A stretch of 64,000 nt of DNA from Opeltia flavorubescens (taxonomy: Eukaryota > Ascomycota > Lecanoromycetes > Teloschistales > Teloschistaceae): the NCBI GenBank assembly GCA_000442125.1, contig KE546978.1, positions 372,001 to 436,000 of the forward strand. The letters run 5' to 3'. This document shows, in pieces, positions 10,310 through 20,768 of the stretch (the first letter of the stretch is position 1; the number at the start of each line of letters is the position of its first letter). The notes beneath the pieces were generated by a model that made no database searches, was not told where the DNA came from, and was given only the letters and a program-made list of their open reading frames with translations. Made by a program: the position numbers and the translations under genes.

Positions 10310-10591
10310 ATGGACAGACAAAACTTCACCCGCCTCGCCTACCGAACCCTCATTAACCGTCAACAACAGCAACAGGGACAGAACGGCTACCCGTATAACC
10401 CGTACAACCCTGTCCAAACACCCACAGCCGGCGAGATCAAGCACGCGGAGACTTCGGCGCTTCAGAAGCCGGGTGTCATTGTCGGGATAGTTATTGCTAG
10501 TCTCATGATGTTGGCGTTGGGGTTTGTTGTATTGAGGGTCACGTGTATCAACACAAATGCGATGAAGAAGGATAAGGAGCAGGGACATTGA
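10310..10591 (+). CDS. Small single-pass membrane protein, unknown function
   Basis: A 93-residue single-exon frame starts MDRQNFTRLAYRTL. A Gln-rich run is followed by a Tyr/Asn/Pro segment (GYPYNPYNPVQ), then one hydrophobic helix at about residues 55-76 (VIVGIVIASLMMLALGFVVL) and a short basic tail. No signal peptide is evident, so I infer a single-pass or tail-end-anchored membrane protein. The frame is open further upstream from 10145, but the ATG at 10310 follows the leader-like, TATA-preceded DNA and is the more likely start. It runs toward COX16 (convergent). Family not recognised. Confidence 0.55.
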   Translation: MDRQNFTRLAYRTLINRQQQQQGQNGYPYNPYNPVQTPTAGEIKHAETSALQKPGVIVGIVIASLMMLALGFVVLRVTCINTNAMKKDKEQGH

Positions 10592-10879
10592 CATGGCGGT
10601 CAGATCCGTGTCGGGTGGAGTGGAGGAAGCGCGGAAAGATTTGTAGCGAACGGAGTGTCTGGGAATTTTCCTGTTTTGTCGAAATACCGGTAGATGCCGT
10701 GCTTGCTTGCTTGAATATTCCTTTACTCCTACTTCTTCCTCCCAATACAGTGGAGTTTCCCGTCTTCGTTTCGACTGCCTGATTTTCCACCTTGGGAATG
10801 CCAAATCCCATGCCCGAGATACCCCCCAAGCTCCATACTCCAATCAGAACCCACCCTCCCTTTACCCTCCCCAAAAAAA

Positions 10880-11242
10880 TCAAAGTATCCCATCATTCTC
10901 CCCCTTCAACCTCTTCACCCTCTTATTCTCCCAATCATCCAAATCCTTCGCCGCCAACCGATAATACTCCTCATTAATATCCCACACCTTCCTCGCCCCC
11001 TCCTTCCCCCTCTCCCGAAACCCCAACTCCTCTTCCCGGCTCATCTGCTTGACTTTCTTGTCGTACCGCTCATAGCGCAGCGCGGTAGCGGGGGTCAGGA
11101 AGAAGGAGCCAGCGACCATGGTGAGGATGAAGGGGAGCCCGAAGAGCAGGAAGGGGTGCCGGGACATGCGGGCGCGGTAGGCGGCTGCGAGGCGGTCTTG
11201 GTATGTCGTGGGGCGGAATTTCTTGGAGGAGAAGGTGGGCAT
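10880..11242 (-). CDS. COX16: Cox16, cytochrome c oxidase assembly protein
   Basis: Cox16 is a small inner mitochondrial membrane protein required to build cytochrome c oxidase. It associates with Cox1 assembly intermediates, and with Cox2 in animals. The 120-residue single exon has the family layout: a short basic N-terminus (FSSKKFRPTTYQDRLAAAYR), one transmembrane helix at about residues 31-53 (PFLLFGLPFILTMVAGSFFL), then the conserved RYERYDKKVKQMSREEELG and a charged helix ending in YYRLAAKDLDDWENKRVKR. Length and motif order match fungal Cox16. It has no intron and converges with the small membrane protein gene on the left. Confidence 0.92.
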   Translation of the reverse strand: MPTFSSKKFRPTTYQDRLAAAYRARMSRHPFLLFGLPFILTMVAGSFFLTPATALRYERYDKKVKQMSREEELGFRERGKEGARKVWDINEEYYRLAAKDLDDWENKRVKRLKGENDGIL

Positions 11243-11966
11243 CTTTATTGGCTTCTATGGTTTCGCCGCTCTGGTGCTTTAATCCTGGGTAAAGGGATGG
11301 GGTTCGAGCTGGAGGTGGCTCTAGGATGTCGGGGAAAGATAGAAGTGGTATGATGAATTAAAGCTCGGCGAGCAGAGGTGAAGGATTACTTAATTAGGTT
11401 TAGAGGGATTATGCTTGGTCCAATCACTGCGAAGAGCTCTGAAGTTTATTTGGATATCACCGCACCCCCGACTCCAATCTGCATTCTACTTGCCCTTGTC
11501 GATACAGACTCTAATCGGAGCTCTGGTCTCTACTTTCGAAGTGTGTAAGATAGAGGATGGTGAATTGCATAAGCAGACGAAGGGAGCAAGACTCATTCGA
11601 GCAACATTAGCATGGATACCCGTTATTGTTGAATCAAGCTTCGAAAATCGCGGTCTTTGTCAGACTACCAACCGGGGCCAGCTTTTGTAACGCAATGGCC
11701 CGCGCTACTTATAGTTCACTTGAAATTGTCAAATAAGGCATGGAGGATTTGAATGATTGAATGTATATACTGATTCGTACATCATATGCAGCCAGCTACA
11801 TAGGTGGCAGGAGACAGATACAGCAAAATGAAAAAGGTGAGTGGTTAAAATGCATGACCATGAAAGCTTTACCTCGCAATGCAAATTATATCCAAATTGA
11901 CCATTCCATGCAACGCTTGTCATCTATGCCAAAGAATCTTCCTCCCATGATCCAAAAGTATTGGGT
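11243..11966. other. Intergenic DNA between COX16 and the secreted repeat protein
   Basis: The first part is the COX16 upstream region. The rest is the downstream flank of the secreted repeat protein gene. No coding chain or repeat was seen. Confidence 0.5.
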
Positions 11967-13144
11967 CTAATGTCCATTACGAACAAAGTCCTTCAGCTTT
12001 TGGAACTCTGGAGTATCAGGAAGGAGATTAAGGGCGTCATTCAGCCCGCTAAGGTCGCCAGAGCTGGATGTTTTGGTGCCTTGACCGTTGGATGAAGACG
12101 CGAAAGACCCTGTTCCCGGTCCTCCGCTTGAGTCTGTGGATGCCGAGAGCCCGTCGTTGGAAGAGCCATTACGTGATGAACCGGTGCCAGAGGAGCCTGT
12201 GCCACTTGAACCCCTCCCCGATGACCCAGTACCCGACGATCCAGTACCTGATGATCCAGTGCCCGACGAACCTGTGCCTGACGAGCCTGTACCAGATGAA
12301 CCCGTCCCGGAGGAATCCGTACCCGACGATCCAGTGCCAGACGATCCAGTGCCCGATGATCCGGTACCTGATGATCCAGTGCTACCCGTAGTACCATTGC
12401 CGGCGGTGCCATTCATCCCGGATCCGGTGTCTAAAGAACCCGTGCCTGAAGAGCCCATGCCAGATGAGCCAGTCCCAGACGAGCTAGTGCCCGAAGAACC
12501 TGTACCCGATGACCCAGAACCAGATTGACCCGTACCGGAGGATCCAGTCCCAGACGACCCAGAGCCAGATGAACCTGAATTCGAGCCGGTGTTGAATACG
12601 TTGGTATCACCAGAGCTTGACGATTCGTTCTCAACTCCATTAGCTGACGAGGCTAATGCTCCGGTCCCTGGACCTCCTGAGGAATCCGTAGAGGCGGAAA
12701 CTTGTCTCCTTCCGATTGAGTTTCTGTTGGTTCTTGGGAGTCTGAAATTGCTTTCAGCTGCATCGATGGCCGCACAATCGACACCGGTCGCAAGCTTATT
12801 CGCGCAATTCGTAGCCGAGCAGGGCTCATAACCCTGTGCAGGAGAGCAAAGCGGACCGCTGAAAGCCCGCTTTTTAAGACTTGGAAATCTAAAATTGCTT
12901 GTAGCTGCGTCGATGGCTCCACAATCGACACCAGGAGCAAGCTTGTTGGCACAATTCGTAGCTGAGCAAGGCTCGTAGCCTTGAGCGGGAGAACAAAGGG
13001 GCCCGCTAAATGCCGCCTTGGGCCAGGGTATAGCGTTGGTCTGGACGGCAACGAAGGTTGTGAGAGCGAACAGGGAAGATACAGAGTCTGTGGCTGTTTA
13101 GCAGAAAATTCATCCTTAGGCACGATGAACTTGCCGAACTTCAT
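11967..13144 (-). CDS. Secreted protein: two four-Cys modules with Kex2-like sites plus a Ser-Gly-Thr array
   Basis: Best reading is exon 13144-13135 (ATGAAGTTCG), a 41-bp GC-AG intron (gcaagt donor), then 13093-11967, giving 378 residues. Without that intron no ATG joins the long frame. With it the protein opens on a signal peptide, MKFATDSVSSLFALTTFVAV. Residues 31-79 and 80-133 are two nearly identical modules, each with four cysteines in the spacing C-x8-C-x4-C-x10-C and a shared start AFSGPLCSPAQGYEPC. Module 1 ends in KKR and module 2 in GRR, which fit Kex2-type cleavage. A Ser/Gly/Thr region of SSGTG units follows (about residues 165-315), flanked by two copies of SASTDSSGGPGTG. A short unique C-terminus closes it. 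No GPI-signal-like end is evident. Function unknown. I infer a cell-wall or secreted repeat protein whose modules may be released. Confidence 0.7.
12168..12580 (-). repeat. 15-bp periodic coding array (SSGTG)n
   Basis: The array is built on a 15-bp unit encoding Ser-Ser-Gly-Thr-Gly with near 25 copies and scattered variants (SGSGSS, STDSSG, SLDTG). It lies inside the secreted repeat protein. Codons vary between copies, so it is not a recent clean expansion. Confidence 0.85.
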
Positions 13145-15163
13145 TATTGTTTAGCGAGCGACTTTTGAAAAGTAGCTACTATCGAAATTGTCTTGGGGAC
13201 AGAAATAAATGTGCAGACTTTCAGAAGTTGATGAAGATTCTTCTTTGAAGTATTGAGGTTATGTTAATTTGAGAAGAAGATTGATTCAAGGTGTGTTTGT
13301 TATGAGGAGTTATATTCGTGGGAAGGGAGCCCTTTTATATGAGAGCACTCTTGGCTTCTGTGAGCCTGAAGCTTCGTAGATGGCCTACCATCATAGTGGC
13401 CACGGGTGACGGCATGAGTTTCGAAACCAGTTTCCTCAAGTGTGACAGGGTGAGAGTCTTCCCAGGGAGCGATGGCGAGATACGGATTAGGAGTCGAAAC
13501 CTCATGACGACATAACGATATCCTTTCCGTTTCCTCTTGTGGCCCGTGTTTGTAGTACCGTGGCTAATCTTCAAACACCCTGCTGACTTTCGAATGATGC
13601 ATTGTCGCTACATGAAGACTCATCACACATGGTGAATTGCGAAGGCTGACGCTGTGCGAGATACGGCGTCTTTGGAACGCAAGATAGCTTGGAACGGCGA
13701 TCGTTTCTCTAAGAGCCAATTGATGAAATTATTAGCAGACATGAAGGAGGAATTACATGGCAAGAGGAGATAGAGCTTGCCCAGATGGCGTATCCTCCGA
13801 GGCTCTAGATTCAGTGCGATGGCCAATGCTCAAAGACCAATTCTCCGACAAGCACGCTGCGGAGACGTTTCACCCCCACGAACAAACGGGATGACAGAGC
13901 TTCAGAGACAAACAATAGAAAAGATACTTCATGCTACATAACCAGGAAAGGAGCAAATCAGGTTCCTTTCTAGAATCTTAGCACAAAAATCGCCTGTATC
14001 AGACTTTTAGATTTCATACTCAACCCTCTGAAGCATCAAAATGTTTATTCTGTGGGATGGGAGAGAACAAAGAATTGCAGGTCGATCTTGCCAATGGACT
14101 TCAACGGTACAGTGCAGCCGGCACAAGGTCATAAGCCTGTCCCACCAGGTGAGCTCGAGTAGATACTATTTCTCAACGTCAAGCACAGGAGCGACGGTGA
14201 AAGTATGCAAGATACAACAATGTATACATTCGCGATGATTTTCGTCAGACAAGCCTAGCGTTGGGATGCTCATGACCGAGGGACCAATACATTGAATTTC
14301 ATCATTCGCAGACATTGCATTACGAACTGACCTACGGTCACATCCTGTACCGCAAAGAACCATTGCTGTTATTGATAGGCAGGTATAGAGATGCTTCCTA
14401 AGAATAGATCGGGGCTCAGTTGCCTCATGGAAAAGGCCAGGTTGTGAGCATCATAGCACTGAGCGCATGAATTTGAACACGGCAATTCTCTGTTATGGAT
14501 GCTGAAACTTGCAGGCAGGGGAGCTTACTCAGGTTTAGGATCCATACTTGCCCTAAATGAGCTGAACAAGGGAGGGCGGCCTTAATGTTCTGCTACATTG
14601 GGCGAAGGAGTCCACGTGAATCACTCCATCTGCAATACCATTACCAAAGAGAAACGACTTGAAGTCAGACATCCTGAGTCATGTAACATTCAATGAAGCA
14701 GCATATCGGCCCGTGCATTATGCCTCGCCGCCACTAGAAGACTGAAACATGGCTACCGTCCGATCAGGGCGGAGGGAAACATGGATTCGACGTCACTAAG
14801 CATAGAGATTGAGACCTTTGTCAGCGTGAGGGGTGCAATGGCAAATGAGATAATGATGGAGAAGGCAATAGCAGTGTAAAGCATTATCATTCAACGATTA
14901 ACTCTTTGATGGAGCGAGCGGAGGTTGCGGAGATCAGGAATTGATGCGACCACAGCCGCTAATTAGATTTGAGCTTGGTCTTGATGGATCGCCGCCTGAC
15001 TTCGGCAAGTATTTCAAAGTAATTCGAGTGATATATTTCTGCCATGTGTGAAAATATATACCTCAACATACTGACTGTTCTTCCATTCGAGTCATGATAT
15101 ACGCTCCATCTACTTGCCATGCCAACAACAACTAGACACATCCTTCATCATCACATATAAAAA
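13145..15163. other. Gene-poor intergenic region
   Basis: About 2 kb between the divergent starts of the secreted repeat protein and NC2-beta. Short frames on both strands show no family resemblance and do not join by splice signals. I see no repeat of note. Confidence 0.5.
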
Positions 15164-15732
15164 ATGTCCGATAGAGAATTCGGAGGTACGTTATATCATC
15201 TCGCCAATATTCCACATCCCCACAAATCATGCCAATCCCACGAGTTCAAACCCCTAAAATGACTCCCTCAGGCACCGACGACCTCTCCCTTCCCAAAGCC
15301 ACCGTCCAAAAGATCATCACCGAAATCCTCCAACCCTCGCAAGGCGTAGTCTTTGCCCGAGACGCACGCGATCTCCTAATCGACTGCTGCGTCGAATTCA
15401 TCACCCTCATCTCCTCGGAAGCGAATGAAATCGCAGAGAAAGAGGCCAAGAAGACGATAGGCACAGAGCACATTGATAAAGCTCTCCGAGAGCTGGGGTT
15501 TCCGGAGTATGTGCAGGAAGTCCTGGCTTCTGCGGGGGAGCATAAGGAAGCGTTAAAGGTATGTCTCGGATTCTGCTGAGGTTATTGTGATCATGGTCGT
15601 TGACGATTTTATTAGACAAGAGAGAAGAAAACGAACAAGTTGGATCAGTGTGGGCTATCGGAGGCAGAGTTATTGAGACAACAGGAAGAGCTCTTTAAGT
15701 CTGCGAATGAAAAGTACAACCAAGGGCACTGA
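15164..15732 (+). CDS. NCB2: NC2 beta / Dr1, histone-fold transcription repressor
   Basis: NC2-beta pairs with NC2-alpha and binds TBP on DNA, blocking TFIIA/TFIIB entry. Exons read as 15164-15185, 15272-15558 and 15616-15732, giving 141 residues, close to yeast Ncb2 (146). After the short first exon (MSDREFG) comes the diagnostic start of the histone fold, DDLSLPKATVQKIITEIL, then ARDLLIDCCVEFITLISSEA and the third helix KEAKKTIGTEHIDKALRELG. The last exon gives the conserved LSEAELLRQQEELF region. Introns of 86 and 57 bp have GTACGT and GTATGT donors. The ATG at 15229 lies inside the first intron and is not the start. Confidence 0.95.
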
Positions 15733-16679
15733 TATAGGCGGAGTATTTTTGGAGAACCTCGAAGCAAAACTTGTCAGATGCACAAGCCTACGAAGCTCGG
15801 AGACGAATTATGGAGGGATCATTCGGGAATTTTGGCGTTGAAGATACCCAGGGAATCATTAGATTACGGATCGAAGGTTGGATATATATTTGACAAGATG
15901 TAATGATTTACAATTCTACTTCATTGCGTGAGATTTTCCGCCCACTACAAGGTCTATCTACCCACGCCACGGCCCAATGCGATAGCTTATCTTCAAGTGC
16001 CTTTACTCCTATCCCCCTACACGCAACAATAACAATTCTAGGTAAAGGCTATTCCGGAGGTCTATATCGTTACTATACTCAGAGGATCTCTCGTGAAACG
16101 AGCTAACATCAGGACCGAGAATTAATCTCAAACTTAAAGCTGACGATGCCGGTGGTTCTTGAGAGAACAGCAGCGACGGGAAACTACTTGGGAAGCATGA
16201 GGGAACCATTCAGGTTGTCATTATTGTTCTAGATGCTGCATATGACCGTCAGTTGTCAACAACCGGTAAGCGGTCCAAGACGATCATCCTTTTCGGGGCG
16301 GTGGCTGAAATTCGAATTCTGCAATTTGGGCCTCTGCATCGATGATGATTGAATTTCCAGCGAGCGTCGCAAGGCGTAAGCAATATTTACGAGATCACAG
16401 TCAACGAAAACAGAGATCTTGACAGAAACAACAAAACAATGTTACGGGCATCCTCTAATCCATGCCTTGCAACGTATAGCCCATAATCTCCATTTTCTCA
16501 CCCAAGAACCATACTTGCACGCTGGTCTATCATGATCACATCGCATTTGCCAAAAAGCATGCCTCGACGCCATCCTCTACTTTGTGATAAGATTGCCCTC
16601 TTTGCAATCTCTTTACTTCCAAAAATCAGGATTCGAGTCGCTTGAACGAGAAGAATGATAATGCAACGATAGGAGGAAT
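15733..16679. other. Convergent intergenic DNA between NC2-beta and the importin gene
   Basis: This stretch holds the 3' flanks of two converging genes. No supported open frame or repeat was seen. Confidence 0.5.
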
Positions 16680-19600
16680 TCAATGTGTGCCGCCGTTCAT
16701 CTGGCCCGCTTGTGCGGCAGCCATGCTGATGGTATCCGCCTGCACGACAACGCTCTGTAAAATCTGCTCCTCTTCTGGGTTTAGGATTTTGAGGAGATTT
16801 TGATATACCTGCGGTGTTCGCTGTTGTAATCCTGGAAAGGAAGAATCAGTATAGCTCTTCTAACGCTTTAAAGGTTGATGGTACCAAAAAGTGCGCTTTT
16901 GAACAACCCGTATGGCTCGATTCTGTCCAACGGCGTCTCGAGCAGAGTTTCCTCCTCAAGCTGGTCATCATCGGCAGAGTCTGCTAACGAGCCAAACTTT
17001 TGAGCCTGAGCAAAATCTCGTCAGTAGAGCAAGGGCAAACTTCACGGGAGAACAAATTACCTCCTCATTCAAGAAGTCGAGGTAAGCAGAGTTCTCGTCG
17101 TTGACATCACCCTCCGCTTCATCACCGTCGGCATCATTAGTCCAGGCAGCATCATTTTCCCACTCATCTCGCTCGTCCTCGTCATCGTCATCATTAAGCG
17201 TAAAATCACCTTCCTTCGTGACTTCTTCGCGGTCTATACCATGTCAGTCTCTCATCGATGGGTTTGCTGAAATCAACGTACTTTTGATGGCTGCCGGCAG
17301 CGTTTGAAATAATCGAACTACACCTTGTAAAAGCCGAGGCCAGCCTTGCTGCACGCTCGTGGGTATATCCTCCACCGGTAACGACAGAAGAGTGCTAATT
17401 GCGACAATCGAAAGCTTCTTATCATGCACACGCGTAAAGCTTTCTATATTCGAGAACCAAGAACTGAAAAACTTATTCGTCCACCCATTGGCCTCCAGTT
17501 GTCGGAGAGCAAGAATCGGGTTGTAGTAGACGGCATTGATGACCATCTCCAGAAGATGTATTCGATAAGATTTGACCTTCAGCTCGTTGCTGGCAATGAC
17601 AGTCATCGCTATCTCGATGAATTTGGGGACGTATTGATTCACGTGCCCTCGAAGGTTAAGCATGATGGTTTCGGAAAGTTTGCAGCCGCATATCCTATCC
17701 ATGGCCCCAACTTTCTCATCGGTGAATATATCCTGGACCATGCCCACCACAGCCTCAACATACGCCGGAGTCTGAACCAACGTCTCGGCCCCGTAAGCCA
17801 CGAAATTGTCCAGGGCGGGTAGCATGTCTTCAAGATATAGCTCAGCACCAGCCTTGAAAGTCTTGTGCATGTATTCAAAAGCTTGCCACATCACTGGCGT
17901 AATCTGTTTGGCGGAGAATGTACAGCTATCGATAATCTCAAATATCTCGGTGTAAAGATCATAAAGCTTGTTTTCCAATGTTATTTGGATGACTGGCATG
18001 AGAATTGTCTCCAGATGTGCAAGAACATCTGGTGTTGCTTCCAGTGTCAATATTAATGTGCCGATCGTCTGGAGGACACCGAGAGCAGTGATACTCTTAT
18101 CGTCAAGCAACTCTCCATAGGTATCGTCATCGTCTTTCGCGGTACTGTGGCGCTCTAACAGCTCTCGGACGATGCGCATATAAGTGTCTCGAAGTTGTTC
18201 GCTGAGGGCCACTGCGAAAGGAGTGAGCTCGGTTGCAAATTCCTCAACAAAATCCTCCATGACGTTAGCAAGTGAATCAACGTCTACCTCGTTGGCCAAC
18301 TTTAGAAGCTGCTGCATGATTTGTGGGATATTCTGCTGCATCGATGCTCGGATCACATCATGCCGTATCAGCGGCTGCAGCGCAAGAGCTGCTTGTACTC
18401 GTACTGGAAGTTCGTGATCGGCCATTGATTCTAGAATGTTGCGGTATATGATAAGAAGGTTCTCAGAGTCTTTGAATTCCAATTGTTCGAATCTGGCGAG
18501 CGTGTCGCACGCCCTTGCTCGTAAAAAGCCATGCGGACTTCTGAACTCAGGGAAGACATGGCGGACAAAAAAGTATTCTACTTGGTCCGCGATCGGGCTT
18601 TTCTTTCCCAGTATAACCGAGGCCAGTGTTCCAATCATCCGTAATGCCCCCTCTTTCTCGCGGGGGTTCTTCTGGTCGTCAGGAGATGACTCGTACTTGT
18701 TGACCACTCCATTGACGAAGTTCAATATGGTAAAAGTCTGTTTCTTGCGGCTTTTAGTCAAAGACACCAGGAAGTTGGTGGCCGCTACATCCGGAGCTGT
18801 AACCTCTTCGTAAAAGTTGAGTTTTCTATGTAGATATTCAGAAGGGTCGGCATCGAAAAGCTCGAGGTCTTCGTCGGATTGACACAGTATTGGGAAGAAC
18901 ACGTGAGAGATCAGCGTTTCCATATGGGGCTTCAGATGATTCCACATCGATTTAGGCTTGACACACTCGTCGAAGAAGGATAACGTGAAGGATAACGATG
19001 GTTTGCTGAGCCATGTGGTTTTTTGTGCCCATTTGTCGATCTGTTGTAGATAAACTTTGAGGATCTCTGGAGCGAAATCTACGATGAAGGTTTTGGAGAA
19101 TTCAACCACCTCTGGCGGACTCTGCTTTGGATGGGTTGAAGGGTTGCCGTATCTGTCCAGGTGTGAATCGTAAGCTACGGAAAGATCTAAGTCGGTTTCT
19201 TGAAGAAAAGACGTACCTCACATAGAGCCGATTCAAGTTCGCGTACGCCCATTTCTTGGACTTCCACCAATGGTTTCGTTCTCGTTCATCGAGATCGTCT
19301 TCGAGCGCATTGGATGGGGCGTCCTTACTGATGATATTCAGAAACAGTGTGCACCAGCCGACCATTCTGTCCTGGATGAGGAGGCACAGGGGCATTTCGA
19401 GCTGCGGTACATCAGTCCTGAAAAAGCCTTGAAGGATATAGAACACGTATGTACATATATTGCATGCTTATACGTCTTCAAGATTATCCGTAACATCTCC
19501 CACGCTTCAGGGTTGCTTCCCTCGAATAATCTACTGCCTATAGCGAGCAATTGTGGAAAAGACGCTTCAACAATCCGATTGAAATCTTCCCGGTTGTCGC

Positions 19601-20200
19601 CACTCTTGAATCGATATATGCGGCAGATAGCCAACATACAGTGGAGACCAGCGAAGACCGAGCTTGCATCTCCTGCATTCAGCAGCTGCATCGTGATGTC
19701 CATGAAATTTGGCCATTCTGCAGGGAAGTCGCTCTGTAATATCTTCTGGAGGACAGGAATAAGTTGAGCACGGATTTGGGAGGGAGAGGATGCTAAGATA
19801 GGCAATATGCGGTTTCGTAAGTCGGCTTTCTCGTCTGGACCAATTTGTTTGTGCTGCTGGTGCTCTTCTCCCGCTGTCCAGCCCCTTGTGACCCTGTTCT
19901 TGAGATACACGACAGCTGAGGGACCATTAGACAACCGAACAAAAATAGGTCTGGGAATACAGACTTGATAATCGAACTCCTGTGTCTTGCTCGGCTTGTA
20001 GGATGTCAAGGAGGGCATTGATGAAACCGGGTTGTTCCTCGGCCTAGCAATTCCAACTGTTAGGAAGATCGAACGATCCCAAATCGCATTTACTAGGAAG
20101 GACACCTCACATATTTCAGGTCGAGTTCAGCTTGCCGTCTTGCGTCTGCGTTTATGTCGAGAGTTGTCCGTATTCGGTCCCTCAGCACGCCCACATCCAT
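16680..20200 (-). CDS. Importin-beta family receptor, Nmd5/Sxm1 (importin-7/8) type
   Basis: This family carries cargo such as ribosomal proteins, histones and stress kinases through the nuclear pore with Ran-GTP. Eight exons read as 20200-20111, 20043-19965, 19915-19455, 19401-19217, 19152-17282, 17233-17061, 17005-16885 and 16831-16680. They total 1,043 residues, in line with Nmd5 (1,048). The N-terminal importin-beta segment has QAELDLKYAEEQPGF and RLSTVVYLKNRVTRGW. HEAT-type helices follow through ILPILASSPSQIRAQL, EWPNFM, YLHRKLNFYEE and VRVQAALALQPLI. An acidic patch at about 896-953 (DFTLNDDDDEDERDEWEND) is typical of the subfamily. Introns are 48-67 bp. I cannot say whether it is the Nmd5 or the Sxm1 orthologue; filamentous fungi often have one. 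Confidence 0.93.
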
Positions 20201-20768
20201 ATTGCATACTCCAGGCGCGGGCCGCCGTTAGCCCAAATACTGTTTCAGGATATAAATTTATGGTGCGGTATGAGAAGATTAGAAGTGGGAGTGAGAGTCG
20301 GGATGGCGAATTAAAAGTTCAATCGTAAATGAAGGAATAACGACTTCCCCGACCGCAAAGTGGACTCGAACATTTTGATGTTGGCCCCGAAAGGGCTTAG
20401 TCCATTTTTGGTGCATGTACCCCTGGCACCAACATTCATCACACAGCATAATGAGATCCAAGATCTATCCACGATTGGGTCGTACGAAGATCATGCATTC
20501 AGGAGACGACACTTTCATCAACACACGCTTGTTCGAAGATTCTATATGCTCTGTATTGATATGTGCGACGCCATGAAGGGCTTTGTGTCCCATGCTGATG
20601 TGTACCTTTTCCGTGCGCCTCGCTCAATGACTAGATAACCCTACAATCTCGATCTAAGTACGTGTATCAGGAGACTGAACGAGGACTCCTATAAATGCCC
20701 CTTATAAGCGCCTCGCTCAGTGCAATTAAACCCTAACATCTTCGACAAAATAGTACCACACGCGCCTA
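20201..20768. other. Intergenic DNA between two minus-strand genes
   Basis: Upstream of the importin and downstream of the exchanger. Nothing further recognised. Confidence 0.5.

Noticed and set aside
19417-19453. Alternative splice in the importin using the GTATAAG donor at 19470
   Set aside because: It removes the conserved ILKTYKHAIY helix. The chosen 53-bp intron keeps it and joins cleanly to LEMPLCLLIQDRMVGW.
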